Shown: positions 49,851-62,030, counted from the first letter of the stretch. The stretch: 64,000 nucleotides of DNA from Scleropages formosus (GCF_900964775.1 NC_041818.1:10251332-10315331), one strand, 5' to 3'. The notes: generated by a model not told the origin, from the sequence alone. Made by a program: numbers and translations.

Positions 49851-50605
49851 CAGTGGAACCTCGCAACTGAAACGCTTCTTAACTCGAACAATTCGGAACT
49901 CGAACGAGTTGTTCGAGGAAAAAAACGTCTCAGAACTCGAACGAAATTTCGGGACTCGAACCAATGAACCTTTCAGGCAAAAAAAAACCTGTCGGACACG
50001 TGACGCGTCTTTTTTCCCGTAAAACAAAGGGTGCGTATCACTCGTATCACTCGGTATGAGTCAGTCTTGCCTGAAAACTCGTGGAGTGAACATCTCGCTG
50101 AATTGTGCTGTGAATTTCCACGTGTTTTGTGGGGGTTTTTATATAAAAGAAAATAGTGAGAGCCACGATAGGTTCGATGAGTTAAAAAGGAAATAATTGA
50201 AAGACACGATAGAGGTGTTTGCGTGGTTGATCTGGCTGCACAGTATGGAATGTCTAAATCTACGATTTGCACTACACTGAAAAATAAAAGGAAATGTGAA
50301 AAATATTATATTTTACGGGAAAAAAGACGTGTCACGTGTCCGACAGGTTTTAGCCTGAAAGGTTCATCGGTTCGAGTTCCGAAATTTCGTTCGAGTTCTG
50401 CGACATTTTTTTCCTCGAGTTTCGAACTGTTCGAGTTCAGAAGCGTTCGAGTTCCGAGGTTCCACTGTATATAGGTGTAAATGGGCAATCATTTGGGGAT
50501 CTGGAACGGATTAATCCAATTTACATTATTTCTAATGGGAAAAATTGATTCAGAACTCGAACGCCCTTCTGGAACGAATTAAGTTCGAGTTCCGAGGTTC
50601 CACTG
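49851..50605. mobile_element. Tigger-like DNA transposon, non-autonomous, fold-back structure
   Basis: The element starts CAGTGGAACCTCG and ends CGAGGTTCCACTG, and is flanked by TA on both sides (Tc1/mariner target site). An extra inverted copy of the left end stops at 50467, so the interior is bounded by inverted repeats of roughly 160-180 bases. Between them a short plus-strand frame reads DLAAQYGMSKSTICTTLKNK, the pogo/Tigger-type N-terminal helix-turn-helix of the transposase. The DDE catalytic domain is absent, so the copy cannot be autonomous. Confidence 0.88.
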
Positions 50606-52740
50606 TATTACCAATTCTGCTGAATTTGCTTATAGAACAGAAAGTGGTGGGGAAGGAATTAAGACTTAGCCTGACCAGAAGGTAGCGCACATGTTCCCCA
50701 CCCCTCCCCACCGTCCCTTCTTGATACACTTAAGGGTTCTACTGTTCAGTTTACATAGTTAGAGAATAATATAATACAACTCATTTTAGCATAGCATCTT
50801 TATATAATCCGATAAAAATTCCACTGTATAAATGTGTACATAATAATAATGTAAAGTAAAAGCTTGTGGGACTAACCCAATGAATGAAGCACATAACATT
50901 GAACGAATGCACATAATGATGATGATGATGATGATGATAATAAGAATAATAATAATAGTGCGCTTCTTTGCGGATACCCCTAAAGCCTACTCTTGGTGGG
51001 TGCAGCCCAATCACCTCTTCGGACCATTGTTTTGAAGACCCTCATTCAAGAAGAGCACGGGCTGTAATTCCTGTTGCTACGCTTCGAGCCGATCTGCCCG
51101 GTGAGCAGGAGCGGCGCCGCTGATTGGACGGTGAGCCTCGCCGGCCATGTGCTGGAGGCGTGCAGCTCGCGAGCCGCGGCGCTCACCGCCCGAGGCCTCA
51201 TTTGCATACAGCTGCACCCGCCTCGCAGGCTGCCGCTTCCAAGTCAGAGTGAAAAGAAAAGCACTTACAGCAAGCATCCATGACCTCCCCTCCCCTCCTC
51301 TTTTACTATACTCCACCAAATTAAATAAAGTATGGCGGGCCGGGGGGTGGACGGGAGGGGGTGTATTGTAAAGCTGCAAATTGCGATCCATTAGACAGAG
51401 GTGACAGTGATAACGCATAAGTATCTTTGGACCGGCTGGCGTAGAATTCATCCAAATTCCTACATTGGGGGGAAAAAGACAGATCTTAAGTCTTTGCCAT
51501 GGAGACAAGTCAGAAAGACTGTAGTCCTTTGTCTTGTTGCGGAGTAGTGCGCCTACACTGCCTGGACAGATAATCAGATGTAAAACGAAGTTATATACCA
51601 CAAATTGTCAGATGCCTCTGTAGTGGTTTTTCCTTTTCAATAAGTTGCGCTTTCTCCATTATGCATTGACTATATATTGTGCATGATGGTTTACAAAATT
51701 GTAGAACTCAGTTGAAATCAGAGAGTGCTCTTTTTTTTGGAAATTCTAAGTTCTGTTAGTCCCAGTTTCAAAGTGTGCCTTTAGTAAATGTATACCCTAA
51801 TTCCATATATTTTTCCAAATGAAATGTCGGATTTGATGAAGCAAGTCCCACATTTCTGGAATCAGACGACCAGCCTCTGCACGCCTGTGATGATCTTTTT
51901 CAAAGGTTTTATATTGGCTTCAGCTCCAACTTTCCATGAAAAAGAATTCACTTTTAAATGTCATAGATCAAAACTGTCTTTTAACATTAACACGAATAAA
52001 TCATATTACGTGTGTGTGTACATAAGATATAAACTGTATTTTTATCCAAATGACAGCATACCATAAGTGCATTTTAAAGATATTTTCAGTTATGTACATT
52101 ATAAAACACTGATGCCATATGATTATAAAGTTTTATATTATACATATAATTATATATACATACATATGTATATACTGGTTATTCTGCTATTATATGTATA
52201 TATATATATGGTATATAATAGCAGTATAAGATCTTTTATTTGATAGAACAATGAATTCCAAACTGTACAAACTGGAGTTCTAGGCCACCTGTTCCAGAAG
52301 TTCAACGTAAGCACCTTTCTGCGGGTGTAAACGGTGTAAACGGTGCCCTTTGTCGCCACACTGCCAGCTCTGATGCAACATGACATAAAATGCATGGTTA
52401 TCATTCATTTTTGTTACCATTTTTCAGTTGACAGTTTCAAGCCAGAATTCTTCCTTGCACTATTCAACAAGGTACAGTATAGCAGCACATGGAATCCCTA
52501 CTTGTATACAAGTGTAACCCTTGTAAGAGTTTTCCTTAGGGGACATTAACGTTCATATTCTGGAAACAAGTTAGATCTGATGTAGAGCTGTATGAATTGA
52601 TATAAATGATTAAATGTAAATATAAATGATAAATATAAATGATTAAAACAAACCCATACAGGTGCTCATCAACAACTGCATCACTGACCAGGGGTGTATG
52701 TGTGAAGGAGCTGTCCTTCTTTGAATGAATATAATGCGTG
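50606..52740. other. intergenic with GC-rich candidate element
   Basis: It contains a GAT-type microsatellite at about 50917-50958, a GC-rich block at 51080-51250 (see the motif entry), and an AT-rich inverted repeat at about 52178-52232 whose arms carry CTGCTATTATAT and ATATAATAGCAG. No gene is supported. The long minus-strand frame over 51077-51601 matches nothing. Confidence 0.5.
51200..51214. promoter_or_regulatory. POU octamer plus proneural E-box composite
   Basis: ATTTGCATACAGCTG joins a perfect octamer (ATTTGCAT) to a CAGCTG E-box with one base between them. Composite POU/Ascl1 sites of this general kind are described in neural enhancers. It lies in a GC-rich block about 5 kb upstream of insm. 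Function is inferred. Confidence 0.35.
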
Positions 52741-52754
52741 AATAAGGGAGAAAA

Positions 52755-52929
52755 GGTGGGTGCGGTGGCACAGCGGGTTTGGCCTGTGCCTGCTCTCTGG
52801 TGGGTCTAGGGTTCGAGTCCTGCTCGGGGTGCCTTGCGATGGACTGACGCCCCGTCCTTGGTGTGTCCCCTGTGTTACCGGGTTAGCCTGCGGTTCGCCG
52901 TGACCCCACTTGGGATGAGCGGTTTCAGA

Positions 52930-52978
<49 letters not shown>
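52755..52978 (+). repeat. SINE (type B) with long TG tail and 12-bp target-site duplication
   Basis: The head GGTGGCACAGCGGGTTTGGC and B box GGTTCGAGTCCTG lead to the body and a TG tail of about 45 bases. TAAGGGAGAAAA flanks it at 52743-52754 and 52979-52990. Confidence 0.95.
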
Positions 52979-52981
<3 letters not shown>

Positions 52982-53895
52982 GGGAGAAAACTAGTGCGAT
53001 TTTCAGCGAGTCGCGATGTCGCATCTTCTCTTGGCGAATGAGCGTGGATTGTTCAGGTTTTCGTGTCTCCGTCATGTATTCATGGCGAGTTACGCTAGAT
53101 GTCGCTGTCGGCTCTAAAAAGAGCACTTCGCTCACCGTATCCAGCGCTGGAGTCTTCGCTCTGCGAATCTGTCCGCTACAGGAGAAGACGCGCTTGTGAA
53201 ATATCACAAAGTCAGAGCTATGGCAATAACCAGCACATAGTATGGTGTGAACCTGATGACCAATTCGTTTACATTTGTATTTTTTTCTTTTTTTTTTTTT
53301 TTCCAGAAATCAGCGAGAGGTATATCCATCATCAAATCAAAGTAGCAGACTTTGGTGAACTGAATCAAGTGTTTCCTGTTCAAATTTGCTCCATGAAATA
53401 TGTATGTTTGATATTTCCAGGAAAAAAGTTCACCGGTACCCACCAAATCTGCATACTTTAAGAAAAGTATATTTCTTTTGGAGACTTGTTCACTAGCATC
53501 ACTGGTGCACTGTTGCAATTCACCACTGTTCACAGTTCTGGAAATACAATGTTACAGCCCCACTTTAATGGGTTCTACAGGAAAAATGCTTGGCAGGTGA
53601 TTGCAGATCAGACATTTTCCATTTTTGTCCATACTCCCTGCATTGCATGGCTCCCATCCGCCAGCTCACCCGACCCGTACTGTATAAGTTTGGATTGAAC
53701 CGGTGACCTCGTAGCTCTGGCCATATGGCCAGGCAATGTGTGTATGTGTGTGGGGGGGTGGTGCATTTTGTAATTAGGGTAGAGGGTAGGTCCTGACTCC
53801 AGATGCTCATTACCCTGAGTCATGAGGGGTAAAGGAGTTTTGCCCCTACAACAATAACCTCACTGTGCTCCCCTTCTTTCTAAGCCGTTGCCTCC

Positions 53896-54257
53896 TACAT
53901 TTACATTTATTTATTTAGCAGACACTTTTCTCCAAAGCGACTTCCAATGAACTCTGTGTAGTGTTATCAGCTCACACATCTTACCGCGGTGACTTACACT
54001 GCTAGATACACTGCTTACACTGGGTCACTCATCCATACAACAGTGGAACACACACACACTCTCCGTCACTCACACACTGTGGGGGAGCCTGAATAGCACG
54101 TCTTTGGACTGTGGGAGGAAACCAGAGCCCCCGGAGGAAACCCATGCAGACACGGGGGGAACATGCAAACTCCACACAGACTGAGCGGGGATCAAATCCA
54201 CGTCCACCACCCAGGTGCTGTGAGACAGCAGCGCTACTCGCTGTGCCACCGTGCCAC
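53896..54257 (-). repeat. full-length tRNA-derived SINE (type A), antisense
   Basis: It opens with TACATTTACATTTATTTATT and ends, inverted, in a tRNA-like head containing GTAGCGCTGCTGTCTCACAG (A-box side) and the B-box area GGATTTGATCCCCG. Between them lie the CACACTCTCCGTCACTCACA and TCTTTGGACTGTGGGAGGAA blocks. This is the longest SINE-A in the window and serves as the reference for the others. Confidence 0.9.
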
Positions 54258-55500
54258 TCATGTCCTGTCGTTTGACATGCAGATATTACTTTATTACAAT
54301 TACTCTCTTTGGGTGATTGCGATATACAAGAAAAGCCAGTGTATTCATACATTTGCATGCACTTTAGGAGAGTCATTATGAAATATTAAAGACATTTGTA
54401 AATGTTACTGCATGATGTAGCTTTTTTTAGTTGTTCATCAGCAGGAAGAATAAAAGTGAACAAGTGAAGGGGTCAGGTGTTTTACCTTTTAGAGGGGTAA
54501 ATATTGTTTACTCGTCTTACAAAGAGGAATCCTTTGACATGTGCCCAAAATTATAACTCTTGTCAATGCTGCATTTATTTTTGCTGTTGATAGACTATAA
54601 CATTTTCTGCTGGTCCCCTAGAGAAAATTAAGTCTTTACGGACAGACACTTTCAGCTAATGCAACAGTCCAATCTGTATGCCAGCTATTAATTTTCTGTA
54701 GCTTTACAGTTATTCATTTAGCAGTTTTAAAATAAAGAATATCTAAAACATGCAAAAGTTCTTTAAATTTGTGAACATTTTGAAGAAGATGGTAGTGTCT
54801 GACAGCACTTGGGCTTGTCACTAACTGTATCACTTATCATTAATTAATGATCAGCAGAACTGAAAATATTGCAGAGAATAAAAATAACACAGAGAAGAAA
54901 AAACCAAGAGCTGAGAAGACAGATTGGATGCAGCATAATCTCCATGGTAATGCTTTCATTTACCGTGGTAAGTACTTACAAAAGACCAGCCATTCAACTC
55001 TAATCAAAACTTCCTGAATTCGCTCAGCGTTTTGACTGCTTGTCATAGTGAGACACAGTAAACCTGTTGCCAGCTGAGAAAACCTCAAAAGGCCCGATGG
55101 AATAGCTGATTCGTGTGATGATGCCTTTCAGCAGCGTTTTAACCAGAAACACGGTACCTGAACCCGCACCCATGTAGCACATAGCGTAAATGCCCATATG
55201 TGTGTCGCACTCATGGTTTCATATCCCCCCCGCGTGTGTCACCCGCATCTGTTCGTGGAGGACGCGGATCCCCGGAGCCCGACTCTGACAAAGACACGTT
55301 TAAGCACAAAGTGGTTGTGCGAAAAACACACCCTCGCCCCTGCCGTTGAAAGAGGACACACCGACGTGATTACTCTTAAATGCTTGACAAACACAGATGA
55401 CTGTTACTCAGGCAAAGAACCTCAATGCACCACCCCGCTGGCAGCTTAATTTAGCCTCCTTAATAAATCCCGCCATCAGCCTAGAAGACAGATTAGCTTC
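54258..55500. other. intergenic, no gene recognised
   Basis: AT-rich single-copy-looking sequence. Short open frames such as 55198-55449 have no recognisable domain. Confidence 0.5.
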
Positions 55501-55504
55501 AGAG

Positions 55505-55960
55505 AAGCTGCGAGAGAGAGAGAGAAAGAGCGAAGAACGGCAAACGAGAGAGAGAGGACATCCTGTCTGCTGGTGCCTCTGCCTCCGTTTGACAGAGCTA
55601 GCGAAAGAGAGCGAGGAGAGCAAGAAGCAAGGGGGAGGGAGACAGAGGATGTGGTGTGTAAAGGGAGGAGCGGGGTGGTGGTGGGGGGGCTGCCTTTCGT
55701 TCTGAAGGGAATGCAATAGAAGCAGCAAAAGGGCGAGCGAGAGAGGCAAGGAGAGCAAGCGAATCGACCTGCTCCTTTCGGCTGCCAGGTGGAGTTGGGA
55801 ACGGCAGCCTGACCACGGAGGGAGGAGAGGTTCCCGCACGAGGGCAGGAAAAGGAGGATAATAATCCGCTAAGAGAGAAAGAGAGACAAACAGAGAGGCA
55901 GGGGAGGCAGAGAGAGCGAAAGCGAGAACCAAAGAGATAGAGAGGGAGAATGCTGTCGGT
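55505..55960. repeat. purine-rich GA tract
   Basis: About 450 bases in which the plus strand is dominated by GAGAGA, GAAAG and GGAGG, with scattered unique sequence. Long minus-strand frames over it are Ser/Leu/Pro low-complexity shadows. At its right edge ACTGCAG precedes AGGTATGG (56025-56037), a possible splice donor, so it could be a 5' UTR exon. Confidence 0.6.
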
Positions 55961-56175
55961 TGGCGGGGGAGGAGGCAGAAGAGAGAGACGAACAAGATGA
56001 AATAACAGCAGATGGAAGAGGATGGACTGCAGAGGTATGGAGCGCCCTTCTCCTGAGCTACATTCGCATGTATTTACGGCACTCGGCATGTGGCCCTCGT
56101 CTTATCGCCGAGACTCTGTCAAGTGGCTGGACCGGGGGTCGTGCCTCCTCCTCCGTTAGTCCGCACACGCACGTT

Positions 56176-56345
56176 ACATTTACATTACATTTATGTTACA
56201 TTTACATATCTAGCAGACGCTTTTCTCCAAAGCGACTTGCAATGGATGCTCTGCAGGGTTATGAGCCCACACACCTTATTCACCGCGGTGACTTACGCTG
56301 CTAGATACACTACTTAAATGGGTCACTTATCCATGCATCACATAC
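56176..56345 (-). repeat. SINE (type A) 3' part, antisense
   Basis: TTACATTTACATATCTAGCA, CTTTTCTCCAAAGCGACTTG, CACCTTATTCACCGCGGTGA and GCTAGATACACTACTT identify the 3' half of an inverted SINE-A. Confidence 0.85.
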
Positions 56346-56582
56346 ATTCTTCATTCGTAGCTAAGAGCAGCAACTGTAAAAGGGGAAATGCTTGGCAAGG
56401 AAGAGGAAATGATGTTTGAGTTTGGTTCTATTCCCCCCCGCCTCCACCCCGGTACGTATCGCACACACAGCTGTTGCAACGGTGTTATGACATTGACATG
56501 AAGCCACTGCAGCCTGTGCTTTAGCTTCTGGTCATCTTGGTTCAGAGGTAGAAGCTTCTGGGGAAGTGATTCACATTGCGAG

Positions 56583-56618
<36 letters not shown>
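56583..56618. repeat. CA microsatellite
   Basis: An (AC)n run of about 15 units after GCGCG. No SINE body is adjacent. Confidence 0.9.
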
Positions 56619-56619
<1 letters not shown>

Positions 56620-56622
<3 letters not shown>

Positions 56623-57625
56623 TTGTAGGTAAGGTAAATGGCAGATCTCTTGCTGAGGAAACATCCATTGAGTCCACTCTTGGCAAAAGGCTCTCATAAT
56701 GGCTTGGATCCGGCAGTGAGCGAAACGCGCTAAGAACAATAGAAAAACAAAACAAAAAAGACAACTGGGTTTTTTTTCACGTCAGCTGAGGAAGCGGTGT
56801 TTGTGTGTTTAGGGGGTAAGCCACGGAGGGAGGGTAGGAGATTATTTGCCAGGAGATGGCCGCAGGGCGTAGGATAGGGCAACGGCTTGGTTGCGGGTGA
56901 AAGAGGAATTGCGAGAAGCCCGGGGGAACGTTTTATATGAGCTCTGCTAATAGGGAGTCGATGCGAAACGTTCCTTCAACCGTGCCGTTTTCGTGCACGA
57001 TGCTGAGTCGCTGACAGTTTCGTGAAAAGGAATTGCATTCACTGCCGATATGAGGAACCTGCTAAACGAGGTAAACAACAAGTCCTCGACAGCGTGCATA
57101 GGCTCCACGGAAATACTTGCGTCAGTAATGATACGTCTGTTGAAGTCAATGCAAAAATATCCTAAAAGCGCTACTTCCTCCGATTGTCCTAAATGATGAA
57201 TTTATCTTTGTCCAGGTGGCCATGCTGTGCGCTTATATTTTTGTAGACCAATATCACACGCGTACTGGTAACTGTAACGTATAGAGGCCGTGCGCATGTT
57301 ATTAAAGCGCTTGTTTTCACGCGCTCAGGGACGAACGCCGTATACAGCTGCAGACAAGAGGGGCTCCCGTTTTTTTAAACGTTTTTCCGCACACGTTTAT
57401 GTGACGTTGGGATTGTGCTTCATTTCTCTTTGATGGAGGGACAGTTGGACCACGTGCAACCCACCATTCAGTGTCTCTATCAGGATGCAAGTATTTTGTC
57501 TGGGGTCATGAAATTTTTTATTATTATTATTCTTATTATTATTATTATTATGGGGATTCTTTACTTCTTTACCTTTTTTCTCTAGTTGGGTAAGTTACTC
57601 TCCTTAAGGTAAAATATAACCGTAC
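56620..57625. other. intergenic, no gene recognised
   Basis: No supported exon. An (ATT)n microsatellite lies at about 57519-57550. Confidence 0.5.
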
Positions 57626-57637
57626 AGTTCAGATTTA

Positions 57638-57835
57638 ACGGGGGCGCACTGGTGCAGTGGGTTTGGCTGGGTCCTGCTCTCTGGTGGGTCTGGGGTTCGA
57701 GTCCTGCCGGGGGTGCCTTGTGATGGACTGGCGTCCCGCCCTGGGTGTGTCCCCTCCCCCTCCACCCTGTGTTGCCGGGTTAGGCTCCGGCTCACCGCAA
57801 CACTGCTGGGAAGAAGCGGCTTCCGCCTGCGTGTG
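57638..57835 (+). repeat. SINE (type B) with 12-bp target-site duplication
   Basis: The head contains GCACTGGTGCAGTGGGTTTG and the B box GGTTCGAGTCCTG, with a short TG-poor end. AGTTCAGATTTA flanks it at 57626-57637 and 57836-57847. Confidence 0.95.
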
Positions 57836-58468
57836 AGTTCAGATTTACATTTCAAAGTGAAATTTTGGTAACCAACTGTAACCAAATCTGTTTCGTCGTT
57901 CTGTGAAAGAAAGGAGGAAATTGGGTATCTTAGCTTCCTGCAGCTTAACGGGATCTCTGATCTCCGACCTATCAGATGCACCGACTTGCTTATTGACTGG
58001 TGGTAAGGGTCACGTCTCTCTGCCAGTCTTGCTCAGTTCCACTACAGGATCACTAGTGATTAAATATCTTGAAGGTGAACTCTGGTCTTAGAGTTGGGAC
58101 TGGAGGAGCACCAGTTTTTGTTTGCTCTGAGGTGACTGGGGGGTTTTGGCCTACGGACGATTCCTTTTCGGACCCGAAAAACCGACATGGAAACACATCA
58201 CAGAGAAAGCACATAGAAATAATAAATACTTTTACCTTTGTTTGCCCTTCACCTTAGTTTGCCTTCAGCCTGTGAAACGTTTTGTAATATTCAGAAAAAA
58301 CTTGAAAGTTTCCCAAAGGTTTTAAAGGTACCAGAAGGAAAAGTTTTCGTAATACTTAAATAGCTAACCTCACGTTTCATTCGAACCTTATTTATAAATA
58401 AATCATTAGAGAAAGGGAACTTGTAATGGTGCAGAAACACACAGATGTTCTTGAACTCGCTCCCTAGT

Positions 58469-58775
58469 GGTTTGATCCCCGCTCAGTCTGTGTGGAGTTT
58501 GCATGTTCTTCCCGTGTCTGCGTGGGTTTCATTCGGGTGCTCTGGTTTCCTCCCACAGCCCAAAGACATGCTGTTCAGGTTCCCCCATAGCATGTGAGTG
58601 ACAGAGAGAGTGCGTTCCACTGAGGTATGGATGAGTGAGTGACCCAGTGTAAGTAGTGTATCTAGCAGTGTAAGTCACCACGGTGAATAAGGTGTGTGGG
58701 CTGATAACACTACATAGAGTTCATTGGAAGTCGCTTTGGAGGAAAGTGTCTGCTAAGTGAACAAATGTAAATATA
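58469..58775 (+). repeat. tRNA-derived SINE (type A), head partly missing
   Basis: GTGGTTTGATCCCCGCTCAG (B box), GTGTGGAGTTTGCATGTTCT, TTTCCTCCCACAGCCCAAAG and the tail GAAGTCGCTTTGGAGGAAAG give the SINE-A order in sense orientation. The A-box half is absent. Confidence 0.9.
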
Positions 58776-58963
58776 AATGTAAAGCATCAGTGTAATTTGT
58801 CTTCATTCCAAAGAGTACATACGAGCTGCACACAAGAAACGTAGATGTGACTTGGTGGACAGAATTTATTCAGACAGGACGTCACTTTGCTTGTTTCATT
58901 TATTGCTGTTCTGTGTGAACCAATGAAACAAGAGCTGTGATGTGTATAGAGCTGAAAATAGGT

Positions 58964-59214
58964 GTATGTCCCTTTGGAGAAAAGCGTGTGCTAAATGAAT
59001 AAATGTAAATGGGGGGTGCAGCGGACTTGGCTGGGTTCCGCTCTCTGGCAGGTCTGGGGTTCGAGTCCCGCTTGGGGTGCCTTGCGATGGACTGGCGTCC
59101 CGTCCTGGGTGCGTCCCCTCCCCCTCCAGCCTTGCGCCCTGTGTTGCCGGGTTAGGCTCTGATTCGCTGCGACCCCGCTTGGGGCGAGCGGTTTCGGACT
59201 CTGTGCGTGTACAG
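58964..59214 (+). repeat. SINE tail fragment followed by SINE (type B)
   Basis: CCTTTGGAGAAAAGCGTGTG (58971-58990) and AATAAATGTAAATG (58999-59012) are a SINE tail. A SINE-B follows from 59011 with the B box GGTTCGAGTCCCGCTTGGGG and ends near GTGCGTGTAC. The A-box side is shortened. Confidence 0.88.
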
Positions 59215-60620
59215 TACATGTAAAATAGACAGAGCCATATGGCTATAGAGACTGAAAATAATGAAATGTGAAAAAAGACAATTGACGTGTTTTCTGCCGA
59301 AACAATTTCAGCATGTGTTCCACATCTCAGCAAGGTCATCATAAATACATAACCTCACTCATACATCGTAGACCCTACAGCCACATGTAAAATACGATCT
59401 CAGTACCTCGAGAAAACTCGGGAGGATCCTGGGTGATTGAAATAAAGGATTTTGACAATGAGAGTGGGGGATTAAGAATGTGTTTAATGTTCTGCAACTC
59501 ATGATTATGACATTGTCTGTACTGGTATTTGCTGTCGCAGAGAATTTCTCACTTAAGATACACAAAAATAGTTCTCTATCGGGAAACAGTGGGTTATATT
59601 TGGAAGTTCTCAGCCCTGTCTAGTGGCCTTTATAAATCCAGTAGCGATGAGCTAAAATTAGGTCTCAGAAAATAAAATTATGCCCAGAAAACGTTTCTTT
59701 TCAGTCAAGATAGGTTATTAATAATTTCCTTTCTTTATTTAGATGATGATGGTCTGATGTCCATGCATATGAATAACACGGTTGCAGATGAAAGGTTAAT
59801 TATTTTTGTGAGGCCAGGCTGATTCAGTACTAATAGTGAATGTTGCTGTCTTAATTAAGAGTAATGGTGCTATTTTGCTATTCATAGTGGTGCTTCCTTA
59901 GAACTTACTTTCACAGCAATTTATGTCTACTTACTGAGGCGGTTTGGGTACTCGGAAGAAATAACAGCAGCTTCTAGACAGGTATCTCCTTACACTTTTG
60001 GATGATTTATTATCCATAACTGTTTAGCCAGCAGCAGGTCTCTGAGGGCCCCTGAGATGATCCTCTGGCCATTAAACACACATTCTGTTCTACCTTTTGC
60101 CATAACAAAGGCACCAGTTCATGGGACACAGCAAAAAGATAGAGTGTGTCTTATGCAGGGCAGAGTGGTAAAATAGAGGGTGGGGTTGATGGCACAGTGC
60201 ATGGTAGGGTATTTGGGTGGGGTGCATACACTGAATGGTAAGGATGGAACAGCACAATTGTGAAGTGAATGGCAGGATAGTAGGATGTATGCAGACCAGA
60301 GGTGCTGTGTTAGGGTGGATGGTAGGGTGGACGCCAGGGTGGAAAGCTCTGCAGGGAAACCAAGCTCAGATTTGCAAAGGCATGACTGTTGGCAGGTTTG
60401 TAATATAGGAAGAGAGGCGAGAGGACATTTTTAACCCAGTCTCGCATATGCCTGGACGTCTCATATGATGGGCACGTCACTATATTTTCCTGTTTGTGTG
60501 TTTTGACCACCCAGGGTTCAGACAAATTAGAGTCAGTTTGACAATTTAGCAACATGCTGAATAGTGATGCCCTGAGATGCTCCCATTCCGCTTAATGAGG
60601 GGTTTTATTTAAAACCCCCT
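59215..60620. other. intergenic, no gene recognised
   Basis: No supported exon or repeat family. A stretch around 60176-60340 is rich in GGTGGATGGTAGGGT-like words that look like a decayed short tandem repeat. Confidence 0.5.
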
Positions 60621-60630
60621 ACTTCAGCTT

Positions 60631-60846
60631 GGGGGGGTGTGGTGGCGCAGTGGGTTGGACCGGGTCCTGCTCTCCCGTGGGTCTTGGGTTCGAGTCCCGC
60701 CTGGGGTGCCTTGCGATGGACTGGCGTCCCGTCCAGGGTGTGTCCCCTCCCCCTCCAGCCTTATGCCCTGTGTTGCTGGATTAGGCTCTGGCTCCCCACG
60801 ACCCTGTATGGAACAAGCGGTTCAGACAGTGTGTGTGTGTGTGTGC
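60631..60846 (+). repeat. SINE (type B) with near-perfect 10-bp target-site duplication
   Basis: The head GTGGTGGCGCAGTGGGTTGG and B box GGTTCGAGTCCCG run to a TG tail. ACTTCAGCTT at 60621-60630 and ACTTAAGCTT at 60847-60856 differ at one base. Confidence 0.93.
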
Positions 60847-60944
60847 ACTTAAGCTTTCAAGAAATGTCTTTGTATTCATGAAGATCAAGTTTGGATTTTC
60901 TGTGCCTCCTGACAGCTGAGCGAGACTCTGCGTCGACTAGTGTT

Positions 60945-61165
60945 TAACTGACACATTTGTCTAAGGCGACCTGCAGTGCTAGACACGCTGCACTAAATTC
61001 CCTAAAATCATTTACCCGTCTTCACAGCAGAGCAATACAACACACACGCACACACTGGGTTTCCCATGGGGCGAAGACTCAAACTCTACAGCGACCAAAG
61101 AGCGGGGATCGAACCCACGCTGAACTGCACAGCCCCGGCACTGTGAGAGACCGGGTCAGCTTGTT
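60945..61165 (-). repeat. SINE-like repeat, antisense, diverged
   Basis: GACACATTTGTCTAAGGCGA is a diverged form of the SINE tail motif. The inverted head area reads GGGGATCGAACCCACGCTG followed by GCACAGCCCCGGCACTGTGA. It is closest to types A/D but cannot be placed firmly. Confidence 0.6.
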
Positions 61166-61276
61166 GAGTGAGTGTGAATTCATCTGTGCTGATTTCTTTG
61201 GTCTTTACTCTTCTGTTAAATTAAGACATGAACATTGAACATCATGTATACCTATGATCTGTTTGTGATTCTATCA

Positions 61277-61492
61277 CACACACATATTGACTGAAACCGC
61301 TTGACCCAAGCAGGGGTCACGGCGAGCCAGAGCCTAACCCGGCAACATAGGACGCAAGGCTGGAGGGGGAGGGGACACACCCAGGACGGGACGCCAGTCC
61401 ACTGCAAGGCACCCCAAGTGGGACTCGGACCCCAGACCCACCAGAGAGCAGGCGCAGGCCAAACCCAGTGCGCTATCGCACCCCCATGCCCC
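61277..61492 (-). repeat. SINE (type B), antisense, with 11-bp target-site duplication
   Basis: A full-length inverted copy with a CA tail at left. TGATTCTATCA at 61266-61276 and TGATTGTATCA at 61493-61503 differ at one base. Confidence 0.93.
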
Positions 61493-61503
61493 TGATTGTA
61501 TCA

Positions 61504-62030
61504 AGTGTATGTAATTGATATGAAAGAACTAAATGAGTGCAGACAATAACAGTATTATACAGTAATTAATGAAAAAAAAGTACCGTGTTGTGTTGGCATT
61601 ATGAAAACTTTATATTAACTACTGAAAAAATGATTTGCCTTTCAATGAGATTTTAGTAATATTTTAAATGGGTTTAAATTTTGAGGCTCAGGAACGCATC
61701 CAAATTTTTACAGTCCAAACTAGTGATAATTACATCTTTGATTTATGAGGATTCACCTCGACAAGAGTTTTTAGGAACACATTACTGTACCTTCGCAGTG
61801 TTGTGGAACATTGTATTTTCTCGAGAGAGGTTACGCTCTTGTATTTAGAAAGGACTGCGGCCTTTGTAAAGACTCCAGGCAAACAAGAGGCAGAACCCTA
61901 AATAACATGTGAAGTTTGTGTACAAATCATTATGTAAATGTTGACATTTACACCAAAAAAAAAAAAAAAATGTTCGCACGGTAATTTTCCTGCTTAAATA
62001 CCAATAACAAGTGACTGGGGTAACGGACGA
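61504..62030. other. intergenic, no gene recognised
   Basis: AT-rich with a poly-A run near 61955-61970. No gene or repeat family was recognised. Confidence 0.5.

Noticed and set aside
51077-51601. Minus-strand frame of 174 codons
   Set aside because: No recognisable domain or splice context; GC-rich non-coding DNA is a simpler reading.
55408-56089. Minus-strand frames of 195 and 163 codons
   Set aside because: Complement of the GA-rich tract; Ser/Leu/Pro composition and no known domain.
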